This document shows, in pieces, positions 18,501 through 26,397 of a stretch of 64,000 nucleotides of DNA. The stretch covers positions 673,648-737,647 of the forward strand of contig NZ_JH994111.1 in assembly GCF_000316195.1 (NCBI RefSeq). Direction: 5' to 3'. The position numbers were made by a program, and so were the translations under genes. The DNA is from Brachyspira hampsonii 30446 (GTDB taxonomy: Bacteria; Spirochaetota; Brachyspiria; Brachyspirales; Brachyspiraceae). Below the pieces are notes generated by a model that ran no database searches, had not been told where the DNA came from, and was given only the letters and a program-made list of their open reading frames with translations. Every line of letters begins with the position of its first letter. Within the stretch, counting starts at the first letter, position 1.

Positions 18501-19843
18501 TACGCTCTATGATAGAAAGTATGAAAATGAAAGGCGATTTCATACCTAAAGAAAAACCTGAAAGAACTATCATTAAAAGATATGAGAAAAATGATAAAAG
18601 AAAAATACTTGTTCCTAAATTCGCTCAATTCTATGACGGCATGATACAAACTCTTTTGGAAAGAAGCGGATATGAACCTATAGCTTTACCAGATCCTGAT
18701 GTAGAATCTGTAGAATTAGGTTTAAGATATGCCAATCAAGATATATGTTACCCTGCTACTATTGTAGTTGGTGATATTATAAGAGCAGTTCAAAGCGGAC
18801 AGTATGATCCTAATGAAATAGCTGCTGGTATTACTCAGACAGGAGGACAATGCCGTGCTAGTAACTATGCTTCTCTTATAAAAAGAGGTTTAATTAATGC
18901 TGGTTATCCAGATGTTCCAGTAGTAACTGTAGGGCTTACTGTAGCTAATGATCAGCCTGGTTTTGAAGTATCAAAAATGGATTTGATGAAAGAAGGTATT
19001 GTAGCTATGCCTTATGCTGATGCTATATCTACAATGTACTACTACACTGCAGCCCGTGAGGTTAAAAAGGGAGAGGCTTTGGCTCTTGCTAATAAATATA
19101 TAGCTTTACACCCTAAAGATTTTGCTCTTAAACCTACTGATAAATTATTAAAACAAGCTGTTGCTGAGTTTAATGCTATTGAAACTAATGATTTGGATAT
19201 GCCTAAAGCTGGTTTGGTAGGTGAGATTTATGTAAAATATAATAACTTTGCTAATGGCGATGTTTGCGATTGGCTTATGGCTAAAGGAGTTGAAGTAATA
19301 GTTCCGCCTGTATTTGACTTCTTTGTACAGAAAGTTATAAGCGAACAGGTAAACAAAGAAACTCATGCAAGAGAGGTATCATTCCTTGGATATTACGGCT
19401 CTAAACTTTCAGAAAAAGTTATTGATGTAAGAGTAGATTCTATTAATCAGATAATGTCTAAATTCAAAGGTTTCAGACCTGCTCATCATATTCGTCAAAT
19501 AGCTGAAAATGCTGCTAAAGTTACTGCTATGACTAACCAATTCGGAGAGGCTTGGCTTTTACCTGGTGAAATAGCTACTTTCGCAGAAGAAGGTGTTAAT
19601 AATGTACTTTGTTTACAGCCTTTCGGTTGTATTGCTAATCACATTATAGCACGCGGTATTGAAACTAGACTTAAAACTAGATATCCTAATTTGAATCTTC
19701 TTTATTTGGATATGGATGCTGGTGCTAGTGAAGTTAATACTATAAACCGTTTAGAGTTCTTTGTTCGTTCTGCTAAAGACAGTATGAACAGTGTTATGTC
19801 TCAAGAAAGTATAAAAGATGAAGTTGGAGCTTATGCTAAATAA
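15542..19843 (+). CDS. Double acyl-CoA dehydratase activase / HgdB-like fusion protein
   Basis: This 1433-residue cytosolic protein joins several domains of the 2-hydroxyacyl-CoA dehydratase system. Two ASKHA ATPase domains of the BadF/HgdC type come first: GIDIGSTTAK at residue 8 with NGNCAGGTG and SRCGVFAK, and GIDSGSTTTK at about residue 327 with NEACSSGCGSF and GSRCTVF. Each keeps the two Cys that bind the bridging 4Fe-4S cluster in HgdC. A Cys-rich segment (CKGCENLC), a DUF2229 domain and a C-terminal HgdB-like part (QPFGCIANHI) follow. It presumably couples ATP hydrolysis to low-potential electron transfer. The target is unknown. GGAGAG precedes the ATG; panD-like is upstream. Confidence 0.85.
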   Translation: MEKIFKAGIDIGSTTAKMVVYDNDNMIFKTYVRHNADIKDTLLSILDNLQAMHGDLKLSLAMTGTAGMGVCEKTGVSFVQEVIASSTAIRKIYPYGRTLIDIGGEDAKIIVFDDNFKADIRMNGNCAGGTGAFIDQMATLLNVQPSELSTLAEKSTSIYPMASRCGVFAKTDVQTLISRDIPKADIAKSIFQAVAVQTVNTLAKGFEIKPKILFTGGPLTFLPELRRTFLALLDATEDDMYTVDHPELTAAIGAAFGEAEEQTIIKVSDFTKLVQNISAEVKITNSKTREALFSSQEEYEQWQEEHSKDKVRAADVSTVNGKNTFLGIDSGSTTTKIVIIDEDGQVVLRHYRNNNGNPVGAVTEGLTEIKKELDEKNIKINIARTAVTGYGEDLIKAAFNMDEGIVETMAHYRGAKAFDKDVSFILDIGGQDMKAIFIKDGIIENIEINEACSSGCGSFIETFARGMGYKVADFANIACESASPCDLGSRCTVFMNSKVKQSLREGSSVSDISAGLAKSVTLNCFTKVLKITDTSILGDHIVVQGGTFKNSAVLRSVEKFLDKKVIRPDISELMGAYGCALLALDTYNTKEEDTTFVGLDNLQEANDYERKQLTCKGCENLCTVTRLKFKDLKSFYTGNKCERIFSNKGTGEKKYGMDITQKKLSLLFDRPLAPDSDEIKGTIGIPRVLNMYQNFPFWATILVECGYRVQLSSPSSMAIAEKGSGTVMSDNICFPAKIANGHIYDLIESKVDRIFYPSVVLEKTEDDGSFNSYNCPVVTGYPDVIDSSISPLTKYGIPFDAPTISFLNEDLLYKGCKAYFVKVLGINKKDFDRAFKMALKEQERIKKELKAEGKKIIEHAKETQTPTILIVSRPYHIDPLINHKIPETIASFGINVLTEDGLDIDESLADVQVLTQWSYPNKMFKAALWAAKQNDMKLEVVQINSFGCGPDATTSDEIKSILNAYGKSPTLVKVDEISSPGSIRLRIRSMIESMKMKGDFIPKEKPERTIIKRYEKNDKRKILVPKFAQFYDGMIQTLLERSGYEPIALPDPDVESVELGLRYANQDICYPATIVVGDIIRAVQSGQYDPNEIAAGITQTGGQCRASNYASLIKRGLINAGYPDVPVVTVGLTVANDQPGFEVSKMDLMKEGIVAMPYADAISTMYYYTAAREVKKGEALALANKYIALHPKDFALKPTDKLLKQAVAEFNAIETNDLDMPKAGLVGEIYVKYNNFANGDVCDWLMAKGVEVIVPPVFDFFVQKVISEQVNKETHAREVSFLGYYGSKLSEKVIDVRVDSINQIMSKFKGFRPAHHIRQIAENAAKVTAMTNQFGEAWLLPGEIATFAEEGVNNVLCLQPFGCIANHIIARGIETRLKTRYPNLNLLYLDMDAGASEVNTINRLEFFVRSAKDSMNSVMSQESIKDEVGAYAK

Positions 19844-19883
19844 TTAGTATTAGTTACTTAAAATATAAAAAAGATTAATAATG

Positions 19884-19919
19884 AAAGGCTTACAGATTAT
19901 GATAATTTGTGAGCCTTTT
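19884..19919 (+). terminator. Terminator of the activase gene
   Basis: The stem AAAGGCTtACA/TGTgAGCCTTT has a 13-base loop and is followed by a run of T. Confidence 0.75.
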
Positions 19920-19947
19920 TTATTGTTATTTTACAGCTGTTAGTAAT

Positions 19948-20074
19948 TAGACTTGTTTTAAAACTACTTGAAAAGGTTATATATGAAATTTTAGTAATTT
20001 ATTAATTATAAAAATAATGTTTTATATATTGTATAAAATATTATTTAAGTATATAAATATGCAGCCCTTATTCT
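19948..20074 (+). repeat. Half copy of the TA-flanked GC-core element (left arm only)
   Basis: The sequence begins TAGACTTGTTTTAAAACTACTTG and runs through an AT-rich arm to AAGTATATAAATATGCAG, matching the left arm of the element at 25966. The GC-rich core and the right end are missing; a different stretch with two TTAGTATGCAG words follows to the OLD-like gene. It is read as a truncated copy. This plus the terminator accounts for most of the gap at 19844-20210. Confidence 0.65.
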
Positions 20075-20210
20075 AATTTAGGCTGTACATGATGCTTAAC
20101 TATAACTTCATTAGTATGCAGATGAGACTTACTTAGTATGCAGTTAAATGGTGGCATCTTAAAATAAGTGTATAAGAATAATAAATAGATAAAAGCAAAG
20201 GATAAAACTT

Positions 20211-22217
20211 ATGAAGAGATATTTAACAATAAAAAATTTCAGAAACATTAATCCTATAATAGTGAGCAAAGAGGCATCAGACAAAGAAAAAGAAAATGAA
20301 GTAAAATACGGCAGATTATATATTAACGGCGATGTAGAGCAGGGGGCATTAATAAGTATTATAGGAGCCAATGGCACTGGGAAAAGTAATATACTTTCAG
20401 CTATAGAAAAAGCATTTAAAGGGGGTATAGATGATAAAATAGATAACCCTAAAATAGAAGGTTTTATAGGATGCAAGCCTGAGTTAGAAATATTTATTGA
20501 ATCAGACAGCGGTCTTATATATAAAGGTAAGTGTGAAGCTATAGAGATAAAAAAAGAAGGCTATGGTGATGAATATAAATATAAACTTGTATGGGAATTA
20601 GAAGAAAATAAAATTAATACTGATATTATATTAATTAAAGATTATTTATTAAAGATAACAGATTATATATTTAGAAGAGAAATGAACATAGATGAAAAGA
20701 ATAATAAAAAAAATATAGATGAAGAGAATATAATTTATGATATTTATAAGAATAATTATGAACTTGATAATAAATCAAAAAAAGAATACACTTATGAAGA
20801 TATATTAGATTATACCGTATCAAAAATAATGGATATAATTTATAAGTACAAAGAAAATGAAAATATAGATAAATTAAAATTATTAGTGAGCTTGCTTGAT
20901 AAAACATTTTATATAGAAAATGAAACTTCTAAATATTATGAGTTTGATTTTAATGAAGATTTAATTGATAAAAATTATTTTGAAAAATTATTGTGTATAT
21001 TAAAAGAAATTGAATGTAAAGATATAAATATATATGTTCATAGAGAAAATATAAAAGACAGTGAGCTTACAATAAAATGTTATGGAACTAGAATAGATAA
21101 TATTATATATAAATCTAATTTTCTGCGTTCATTATTCAAAGCCTCTGATAATATGGATATGTATAATAATTTAATAGAAAACTATACTGATATATTATTG
21201 GATGTTGCTTTTACAAAGCAGACAGAAAGCGAGATAAATAAGCTTTTTGACAGCACTGTATCAAAGAAATTCAATGAGCTTTATAAATCAGATAATGAAT
21301 ATAAATTTAAAATAGCATTAGAGGAGCGTACTATAAAAATATATTTTGAAACTAAAAACGGACTTACAAATTTAGAAAATGAATCTGAAGGCTTTAATTG
21401 GTTTTTTAGTTTATTCTTCAATACAATAAATCCTAATGAATTAAAAAAAGGCGATATAATAATAATTGATGAACCAGAACAGCATTTATCAGTACCTTTA
21501 ATTAAAGAGCTAAGAAAATTTTTAAAAGAGTTTGCAAAAGAGAATGGAATTACTATAATAACATCCACTCAAATACCTTATTTTGCTGATATTAATTATT
21601 TAGATGAGTTAAAAATAGTAGAACCTAAACAAGACGGCATTGGGGTAAAAATAGAAAATGACTTCTCTGCCACTTACGGAAAAGTAGATACATTAGAAAA
21701 AATTATCAATGCATTTGGAGTTAAGCATATAGATATTATGAGAGATACTAAAATAGTATATGTTGAAGGTATTACAGATTATAATTATATTACAGCTTTC
21801 AAATTATTAATGGAGTATATAGAAAACAAAGAAATAAATACAGCTTTTATGCCTATTAATGGGGTGGGAAGACCTAATGATGAAAGACAAAAAAATGATA
21901 TAATAGATTCTTTATTTAAACTTTCTAGTAATCCAATTTTATTAATTGACAGTGATATTTCGGCAGATCAATTTACAGAATTAGCAGAAGGAACAAGTTT
22001 GAAAATAACTCAGCTTAAAGATATTAATCCAAATTTCATTACAATAGAAGATTTATTTGATGATAAAGATAAACGAACTTATAAAATATATGAAAATCAT
22101 AAAGATGCTTTGCTTTCTGCTTTGTTCAAAAATAATATAATAGACTATTATGAAAAAAATATGATATCTCAGTTAACTATTGATAATTTCTTTAAGGTTA
22201 TTAGAGAAATAGATTAG
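20211..22217 (+). CDS. OLD-like AAA ATPase with TOPRIM nuclease domain
   Basis: This 668-residue protein combines an ABC/SMC-like ATPase with a C-terminal TOPRIM nuclease, as in the OLD family and in the GajA and PtuA defence proteins. Walker A is GANGTGKSN (residues 52-60), Walker B is IIIIDEPEQHLS, and an H-loop-like ITSTQIPYF follows. The TOPRIM acidic residues appear as VEGITD and LLIDSDIS. No GajB helicase or PtuB HNH partner gene is adjacent, which fits a class 1 single-gene OLD protein. A truncated mobile element lies directly upstream. The role is probably nucleic acid cleavage in phage or plasmid defence, by family inference. Confidence 0.8.
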   Translation: MKRYLTIKNFRNINPIIVSKEASDKEKENEVKYGRLYINGDVEQGALISIIGANGTGKSNILSAIEKAFKGGIDDKIDNPKIEGFIGCKPELEIFIESDSGLIYKGKCEAIEIKKEGYGDEYKYKLVWELEENKINTDIILIKDYLLKITDYIFRREMNIDEKNNKKNIDEENIIYDIYKNNYELDNKSKKEYTYEDILDYTVSKIMDIIYKYKENENIDKLKLLVSLLDKTFYIENETSKYYEFDFNEDLIDKNYFEKLLCILKEIECKDINIYVHRENIKDSELTIKCYGTRIDNIIYKSNFLRSLFKASDNMDMYNNLIENYTDILLDVAFTKQTESEINKLFDSTVSKKFNELYKSDNEYKFKIALEERTIKIYFETKNGLTNLENESEGFNWFFSLFFNTINPNELKKGDIIIIDEPEQHLSVPLIKELRKFLKEFAKENGITIITSTQIPYFADINYLDELKIVEPKQDGIGVKIENDFSATYGKVDTLEKIINAFGVKHIDIMRDTKIVYVEGITDYNYITAFKLLMEYIENKEINTAFMPINGVGRPNDERQKNDIIDSLFKLSSNPILLIDSDISADQFTELAEGTSLKITQLKDINPNFITIEDLFDDKDKRTYKIYENHKDALLSALFKNNIIDYYEKNMISQLTIDNFFKVIREID

Positions 22218-22415
22218 TTAAAAATTATACTAAAAAATAATAGGTATTATATAGTATTTTGATATATGATTCATTAAAGTATTTAAATTTAGAATATAAG
22301 TACAAAAAAAAATAAAATTTTCTCAAAAAATAATAAAAAATTAATATTTTAGGGAACTTTCATATATTAAATTCGTCTAATTAGTAAATTAAATATACTA
22401 ATAGGGAGTAGACCT

Positions 22416-22844
22416 ATGAAAAGGAATCTTTTTATTATCATCGCATTATTATTAACAGCAGTAGTATGTAATGCACAAACTGCACAAACTAATGAAGTTT
22501 CATACGAGCTTGACAATGTAAAAGTTGTTAATAAAAATGGCTTAGCCATTAATGATTTTATATCATTATGGAAATCTGATCCTAATATAATATTAGTTGA
22601 TGTCAGAACACCTCAAGAAATTAAAGAAACAGGAACTATAAAAAATGCTGTCAATATTGATTATAGGGCTGAAGGCTACAGCAAAAAACTTTTATCATTG
22701 GATAAAAATAAAAAATATATGTTCTACTGCAAAACAGGAGGACGCTCTGGAAAGACAGTGCAGTATTTGATTGATAATGGATTTAAAAATGTTAACTATC
22801 TTAAAGAGGCAGGATATATAGAATTTTCATCTGCTTTGAAATAA
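22416..22844 (+). CDS. Exported rhodanese-like protein
   Basis: This 142-residue protein has a signal peptide (MKRNLFIIIALLLTAVVCNA, cleavage after about residue 20) and one rhodanese domain. The domain shows LVDVRTPQEIKETG and the active-site loop FYCKTGGRSGKT with the catalytic Cys. It would bind or transfer a sulfane sulfur in the periplasm. GGGAG lies 9 bases before the ATG, and a terminator follows. It is a single gene between the OLD-like gene and a convergent nucleotidase; sulfur uptake genes (yedE) lie 9 kb away. The substrate is unknown. Confidence 0.85.
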   Translation: MKRNLFIIIALLLTAVVCNAQTAQTNEVSYELDNVKVVNKNGLAINDFISLWKSDPNIILVDVRTPQEIKETGTIKNAVNIDYRAEGYSKKLLSLDKNKKYMFYCKTGGRSGKTVQYLIDNGFKNVNYLKEAGYIEFSSALK

Positions 22845-22870
22845 TTATATTTATTAAGTACATAAAATAT

Positions 22871-22898
22871 AAGGGACTGTTATTACAGCCCCTTTTTT
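22871..22898. terminator. Terminator between the rhodanese gene and the nucleotidase gene
   Basis: The stem AAGGGaCTGT/ACAGcCCCTT has a 4-base loop followed by T on the plus strand. Flanking A residues on the other side allow weaker use by the convergent gene. Confidence 0.7.
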
Positions 22899-22908
22899 AT
22901 ATAAAAAA

Positions 22909-24429
22909 TCATTTAAATATTATACGCGCTGTATTATCAATGGCACTCTCTGGAACATTCTTATATTCTTTTAGAGTTTTTATTATTAAATCTCTTATAT
23001 CAAGTCCTGTATGTATGGTATTTTCACCGTACTGAAATAAAGGTTTGCCGCTTTCATCAATATATTTTTCTCCTCCATTAAATATATAATCGGCAACAGC
23101 GACTACATATTTTTCATTGTCATTTATACTTTTTCCTTTTATATATGATTCTAAAAGTTTTCCATTACTGTCGAAATTAATAATGCAGTCTTTTGAAACC
23201 TGTAAAAATGCTCCTTCTCCTTTTCTCGAAGCTGATAATTCTAATATATTTTTTAAATCTTTTCCATTTAAAGTTGTGAGTATTATCAAATTATCGAATG
23301 GGAAAAACTCATACATATTTCCTAATGTAACTTTTCCGCTTGGAAGTTTTCCTCGTAGAGAACCTGAATTTATTAATGCTATATCAATACCTTCCTGAGA
23401 TGAAGCAGCTATATCAGAAACAAAATTTCCTAAAGCAGTAGATTTATTTCTAACATTTTCATCAGTTAATTCATAAGGAAGTTTTGCTATTTCAATATTA
23501 AACTCTTTATCTACCTCAATCTGCATTTGATTTATTTTAGCCAATATATTTTCATCTTCTTTTATATTTTCATCTAATCTATTGAGTTTATATTCAGGAT
23601 AAGCATATTTTCCATTTTTGAATATTACATCAATAGTTCCAATATACTCTCCATATTCCCCCGTCTGAACTATTGTGGTATTTCCTATAACAACAGGAGC
23701 ATCTAATAGAGTATGAGTATGTCCTCCTATTATTATATTAAATGTATTTGGTATTTCCTGAGCTATTTTTTTATCAGTATCGAATCCTGCATGACTTAAT
23801 AGAATTGTTATATCATTTGTAGTATTTAATGGTATTTCTGCTAAGAGATTTTTTATAGAGGTAACTTCATCTTCTATATCTATATAATCAAGCCCCTGAA
23901 TTATATTCATTTTTTCACTTTGCAAAACTCCTACTATTGCAGTATGTATACCGTTAATATTTGTTACTATATATGGAAGAACATAATTTTCGCCTGTTGC
24001 TTTTACTTTAACATTACATGCTATTGTTGGGAAATTTCTATTACTTATAATATTATTTAATTGTTCTATTCCAAAATCAAATTCATGATTTCCCAAAGTT
24101 GATACATTAAAGCCCATATCATTCATAAGTTCTGCTTCGTCCATACCTTGATATACAATAGAAAATACGCTTCCTGCAATTGTATCGCCGGCATGCATTA
24201 CTATAACATTTTTATTTTCTTTTTTTACATTATCAATAAAAGTTTTTCTTCTAGCGGCACCTGCATATCTGTTTGTAGAGCCGTCTTCTTTTGATATAGT
24301 AATAAATTCCTTATTTTTTGAATGTGTGTCATTTACATGTACTATTGTAAGAACTTTTTGATTATTTACATCATTAGAACATGATAAAATTAAAAAAATA
24401 GAAATAATTAATACATATAAGTTTTTCAT
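22909..24429 (-). CDS. UshA-type 5'-nucleotidase / metallophosphoesterase lipoprotein
   Basis: This 506-residue protein hydrolyses extracellular nucleotides or UDP-sugars. A lipoprotein signal (FLILSCSND) is followed by the metallophosphoesterase domain with VHVNDTHS, HAGDTIAGS, LGNHEFDFG and GGHTHTLLD, the two-metal site of the family. The C-terminal substrate-binding domain shows GNFVSDIAA, LINSGSLRG and FPFDN, then VADYIFNGGE. Its length is normal for UshA/5NT proteins. AGGA precedes the ATG. It stands alone and probably salvages nucleosides and phosphate at the cell envelope. Confidence 0.9.
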   Translation of the reverse strand: MKNLYVLIISIFLILSCSNDVNNQKVLTIVHVNDTHSKNKEFITISKEDGSTNRYAGAARRKTFIDNVKKENKNVIVMHAGDTIAGSVFSIVYQGMDEAELMNDMGFNVSTLGNHEFDFGIEQLNNIISNRNFPTIACNVKVKATGENYVLPYIVTNINGIHTAIVGVLQSEKMNIIQGLDYIDIEDEVTSIKNLLAEIPLNTTNDITILLSHAGFDTDKKIAQEIPNTFNIIIGGHTHTLLDAPVVIGNTTIVQTGEYGEYIGTIDVIFKNGKYAYPEYKLNRLDENIKEDENILAKINQMQIEVDKEFNIEIAKLPYELTDENVRNKSTALGNFVSDIAASSQEGIDIALINSGSLRGKLPSGKVTLGNMYEFFPFDNLIILTTLNGKDLKNILELSASRKGEGAFLQVSKDCIINFDSNGKLLESYIKGKSINDNEKYVVAVADYIFNGGEKYIDESGKPLFQYGENTIHTGLDIRDLIIKTLKEYKNVPESAIDNTARIIFK

Positions 24430-24570
24430 TTTAGTATCCTAGCATATAATAGTTTAATGATATAATATTAACTTTTAAAGTCAATAATTTAAAGTTTGAC
24501 TAAAACATAAATAGGTTTATTATATATCATAAAATATAAACTATATTAAAAAATAATAGATGAGATAATT

Positions 24571-25959
24571 ATGAGTAATGAAGCAGTATTAGATAATAAT
24601 AATTCAAAATCAAATGATCTTGCAAATAAGCCTGTAGGAAAATTGCTTTTTCAATTAGCACTTCCAGCAATAGCCGCACAAATAATAAATGTACTTTATA
24701 ATGTTGTAGACAGAATGTATATAGGGCATATTCCTAATATTGGGGCAATGGCTTTAACAGGGGTAGGAGTTACAATGCCTGTTATAATGGCGGTTTCGGC
24801 ATTTGCATATCTTATCAGCATGGGCGGTTCTCCTAGAGCTTCTATTATGATGGGAAGGCAGGATTATAATAAAGCTGAAGAAATAGTTGGAAACTGTGCT
24901 ATGACATTAATTATCATTTCAGTAACTTTAACTATAATATTATTATTATTTTCAAGGCCTCTTCTTATGATTTTCGGAGCAAGTGAAAATACTATTATAT
25001 ATGCATTAAGATATTTAAGAATATATTCAATAGGCACAATATTCGTTCAATTAGCTTTAGGACTCAATGCTTTTATCACTGCTCAGGGAAAAGCAAAAAC
25101 AAGTATGTTTACAGTTTTGATAGGTGCTTTAACTAATATAATATTGGATCCTATATTTATATTTGTATTTAATATGGATGTAAGAGGTGCTGCACTTGCC
25201 ACTATTATATCGCAGGCTATATCATGTATATGGATACTTTCTTTTATGACTTCAAATAGAAGCATATTAAAATTGAAATTAAAAAATTTAAAAATATCTC
25301 CTAATATAATACTTCCATGTTTAGCTTTAGGTTTTTCACCGTTTATAATGCAGTTTACAGAAAGTATTTTATTTGTATCTTTTAATACATCGCTTTTGAA
25401 ATACGGAGGAGATTTAGCCGTTGGTGCCATGACTATACTAAGCAGCATTATGCAGTTTTCTTTTCTTCCTATAATGGGACTTACTCAAGGAGCTCAGCCT
25501 ATTATAAGTTATAATTACGGAGCAAATAATTTAAATAGGGTAAAATCTGCTTTTAAGATACTCTTAATAAGCTGTATTTCTTTTTCTTTTTTAATGTGGT
25601 TTATATCTGAATTTTTTCCTTATGTTTTCGTGAGGATATTTACAAGTAATGAAGAATTAATAAATTATGCTGTTTGGGCTTTAAAAATATATATGGCAGC
25701 TTCATTAATATTCGGAGCACAAACCGCATGTCAGCAGACATTTGTTGCTTTAGGAAATGCTAAAATATCTGCATTCTTAGCTATATTAAGAAAGGTAATA
25801 TTATTAATACCTCTTATATTTATATTACCGATATTTTTTGAAAATAAAGTAATGGCGGTACTTCTTGCAGAACCTATAGCTGATTTTTTAGCTGTTTGTA
25901 CAACTGTAACATTGTTTACAATTTCTTTTAAAAAATTACTTAAAAATAGTTCTATATAG
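24571..25959 (+). CDS. MATE-family multidrug/Na+ antiporter
   Basis: This 462-residue protein has about 12 membrane helices in two homologous halves, as in the MATE exporters that expel cationic drugs or metabolites against Na+ or H+. Family features are LFQLALPAIAAQIINVLYNVVDRMYIG at the start, GGSPRASIMMGR, and LTQGAQPIISYNYGAN in the second half. The first 20 residues are a soluble Asn-rich tail. The ATG has TGAGA upstream. It is monocistronic and followed immediately by a complete mobile element. The substrate is unknown. Confidence 0.9.
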   Translation: MSNEAVLDNNNSKSNDLANKPVGKLLFQLALPAIAAQIINVLYNVVDRMYIGHIPNIGAMALTGVGVTMPVIMAVSAFAYLISMGGSPRASIMMGRQDYNKAEEIVGNCAMTLIIISVTLTIILLLFSRPLLMIFGASENTIIYALRYLRIYSIGTIFVQLALGLNAFITAQGKAKTSMFTVLIGALTNIILDPIFIFVFNMDVRGAALATIISQAISCIWILSFMTSNRSILKLKLKNLKISPNIILPCLALGFSPFIMQFTESILFVSFNTSLLKYGGDLAVGAMTILSSIMQFSFLPIMGLTQGAQPIISYNYGANNLNRVKSAFKILLISCISFSFLMWFISEFFPYVFVRIFTSNEELINYAVWALKIYMAASLIFGAQTACQQTFVALGNAKISAFLAILRKVILLIPLIFILPIFFENKVMAVLLAEPIADFLAVCTTVTLFTISFKKLLKNSSI

Positions 25960-25965
25960 TAATAT

Positions 25966-26251
25966 TAGACTTGTTTCAAAACTACTTGACAATATTAATT
26001 ATAAAAATTATTTAATTTTCAAATTACAGAGAAGATATTTTATATGTTGTACAAATTGTTATTTTAGTATATAAATATGCAGTCTTTCGCCACAGGCGTA
26101 CTTCGTATGCTTCTCGCCGCAGGCGGGCTGTGCCTGTGCCACACCGAAGGCGGACAGGCGTCACAAAAGAAGTGGGGGTGTGGCACGACTGTGTACTTCG
26201 TAGGGCTAGTCCCCACAAATTATAAATAAAATTACTTTTGAAACAAGTCTA
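25966..26251 (+). mobile_element. TA-flanked non-coding element with GC-rich core (copy A)
   Basis: This 286-base element is bounded by TA and by inverted ends GACTTGTTTCAAAACTACTT (left) and GACTTGTTTCAAAAGTAATT (right, reversed). An AT-rich arm leads to AGTATATAAATATGCAGTC. A GC-rich core of short hairpins follows (about 26085-26215, words such as TACTTCGTA, CGCCGCAGGCGGG, GAAGTGGGG). There is no plausible transposase inside. TA flanks suit IS630/Tc1-mariner type mobilisation in trans, but that is inference. Confidence 0.7.
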
Positions 26252-26397
26252 ATATTATGAATGAGAATTATAACATTTTTAAATAATGTAAATGAAATTT
26301 AAAAATATATTTTATAAAAGTAAAAGTAATTGCAAAAAATAACAAAATATTTTACACTATATTGGAAAATATTATTTTATTTAAGTATCATAAGATT

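Noticed and set aside
25083..25448. 121-codon open frame opposite the MATE gene
   Set aside because: It is antisense to a well-supported membrane protein gene and shows no motif or ribosome site.
26024..26218. Open frame on the minus strand inside element copy A, with look-alikes at 58458 and 58804
   Set aside because: The frames read through the GC-rich hairpin core, use codons unlike the genome, and change frame between copies. They are products of the repeat, not genes.
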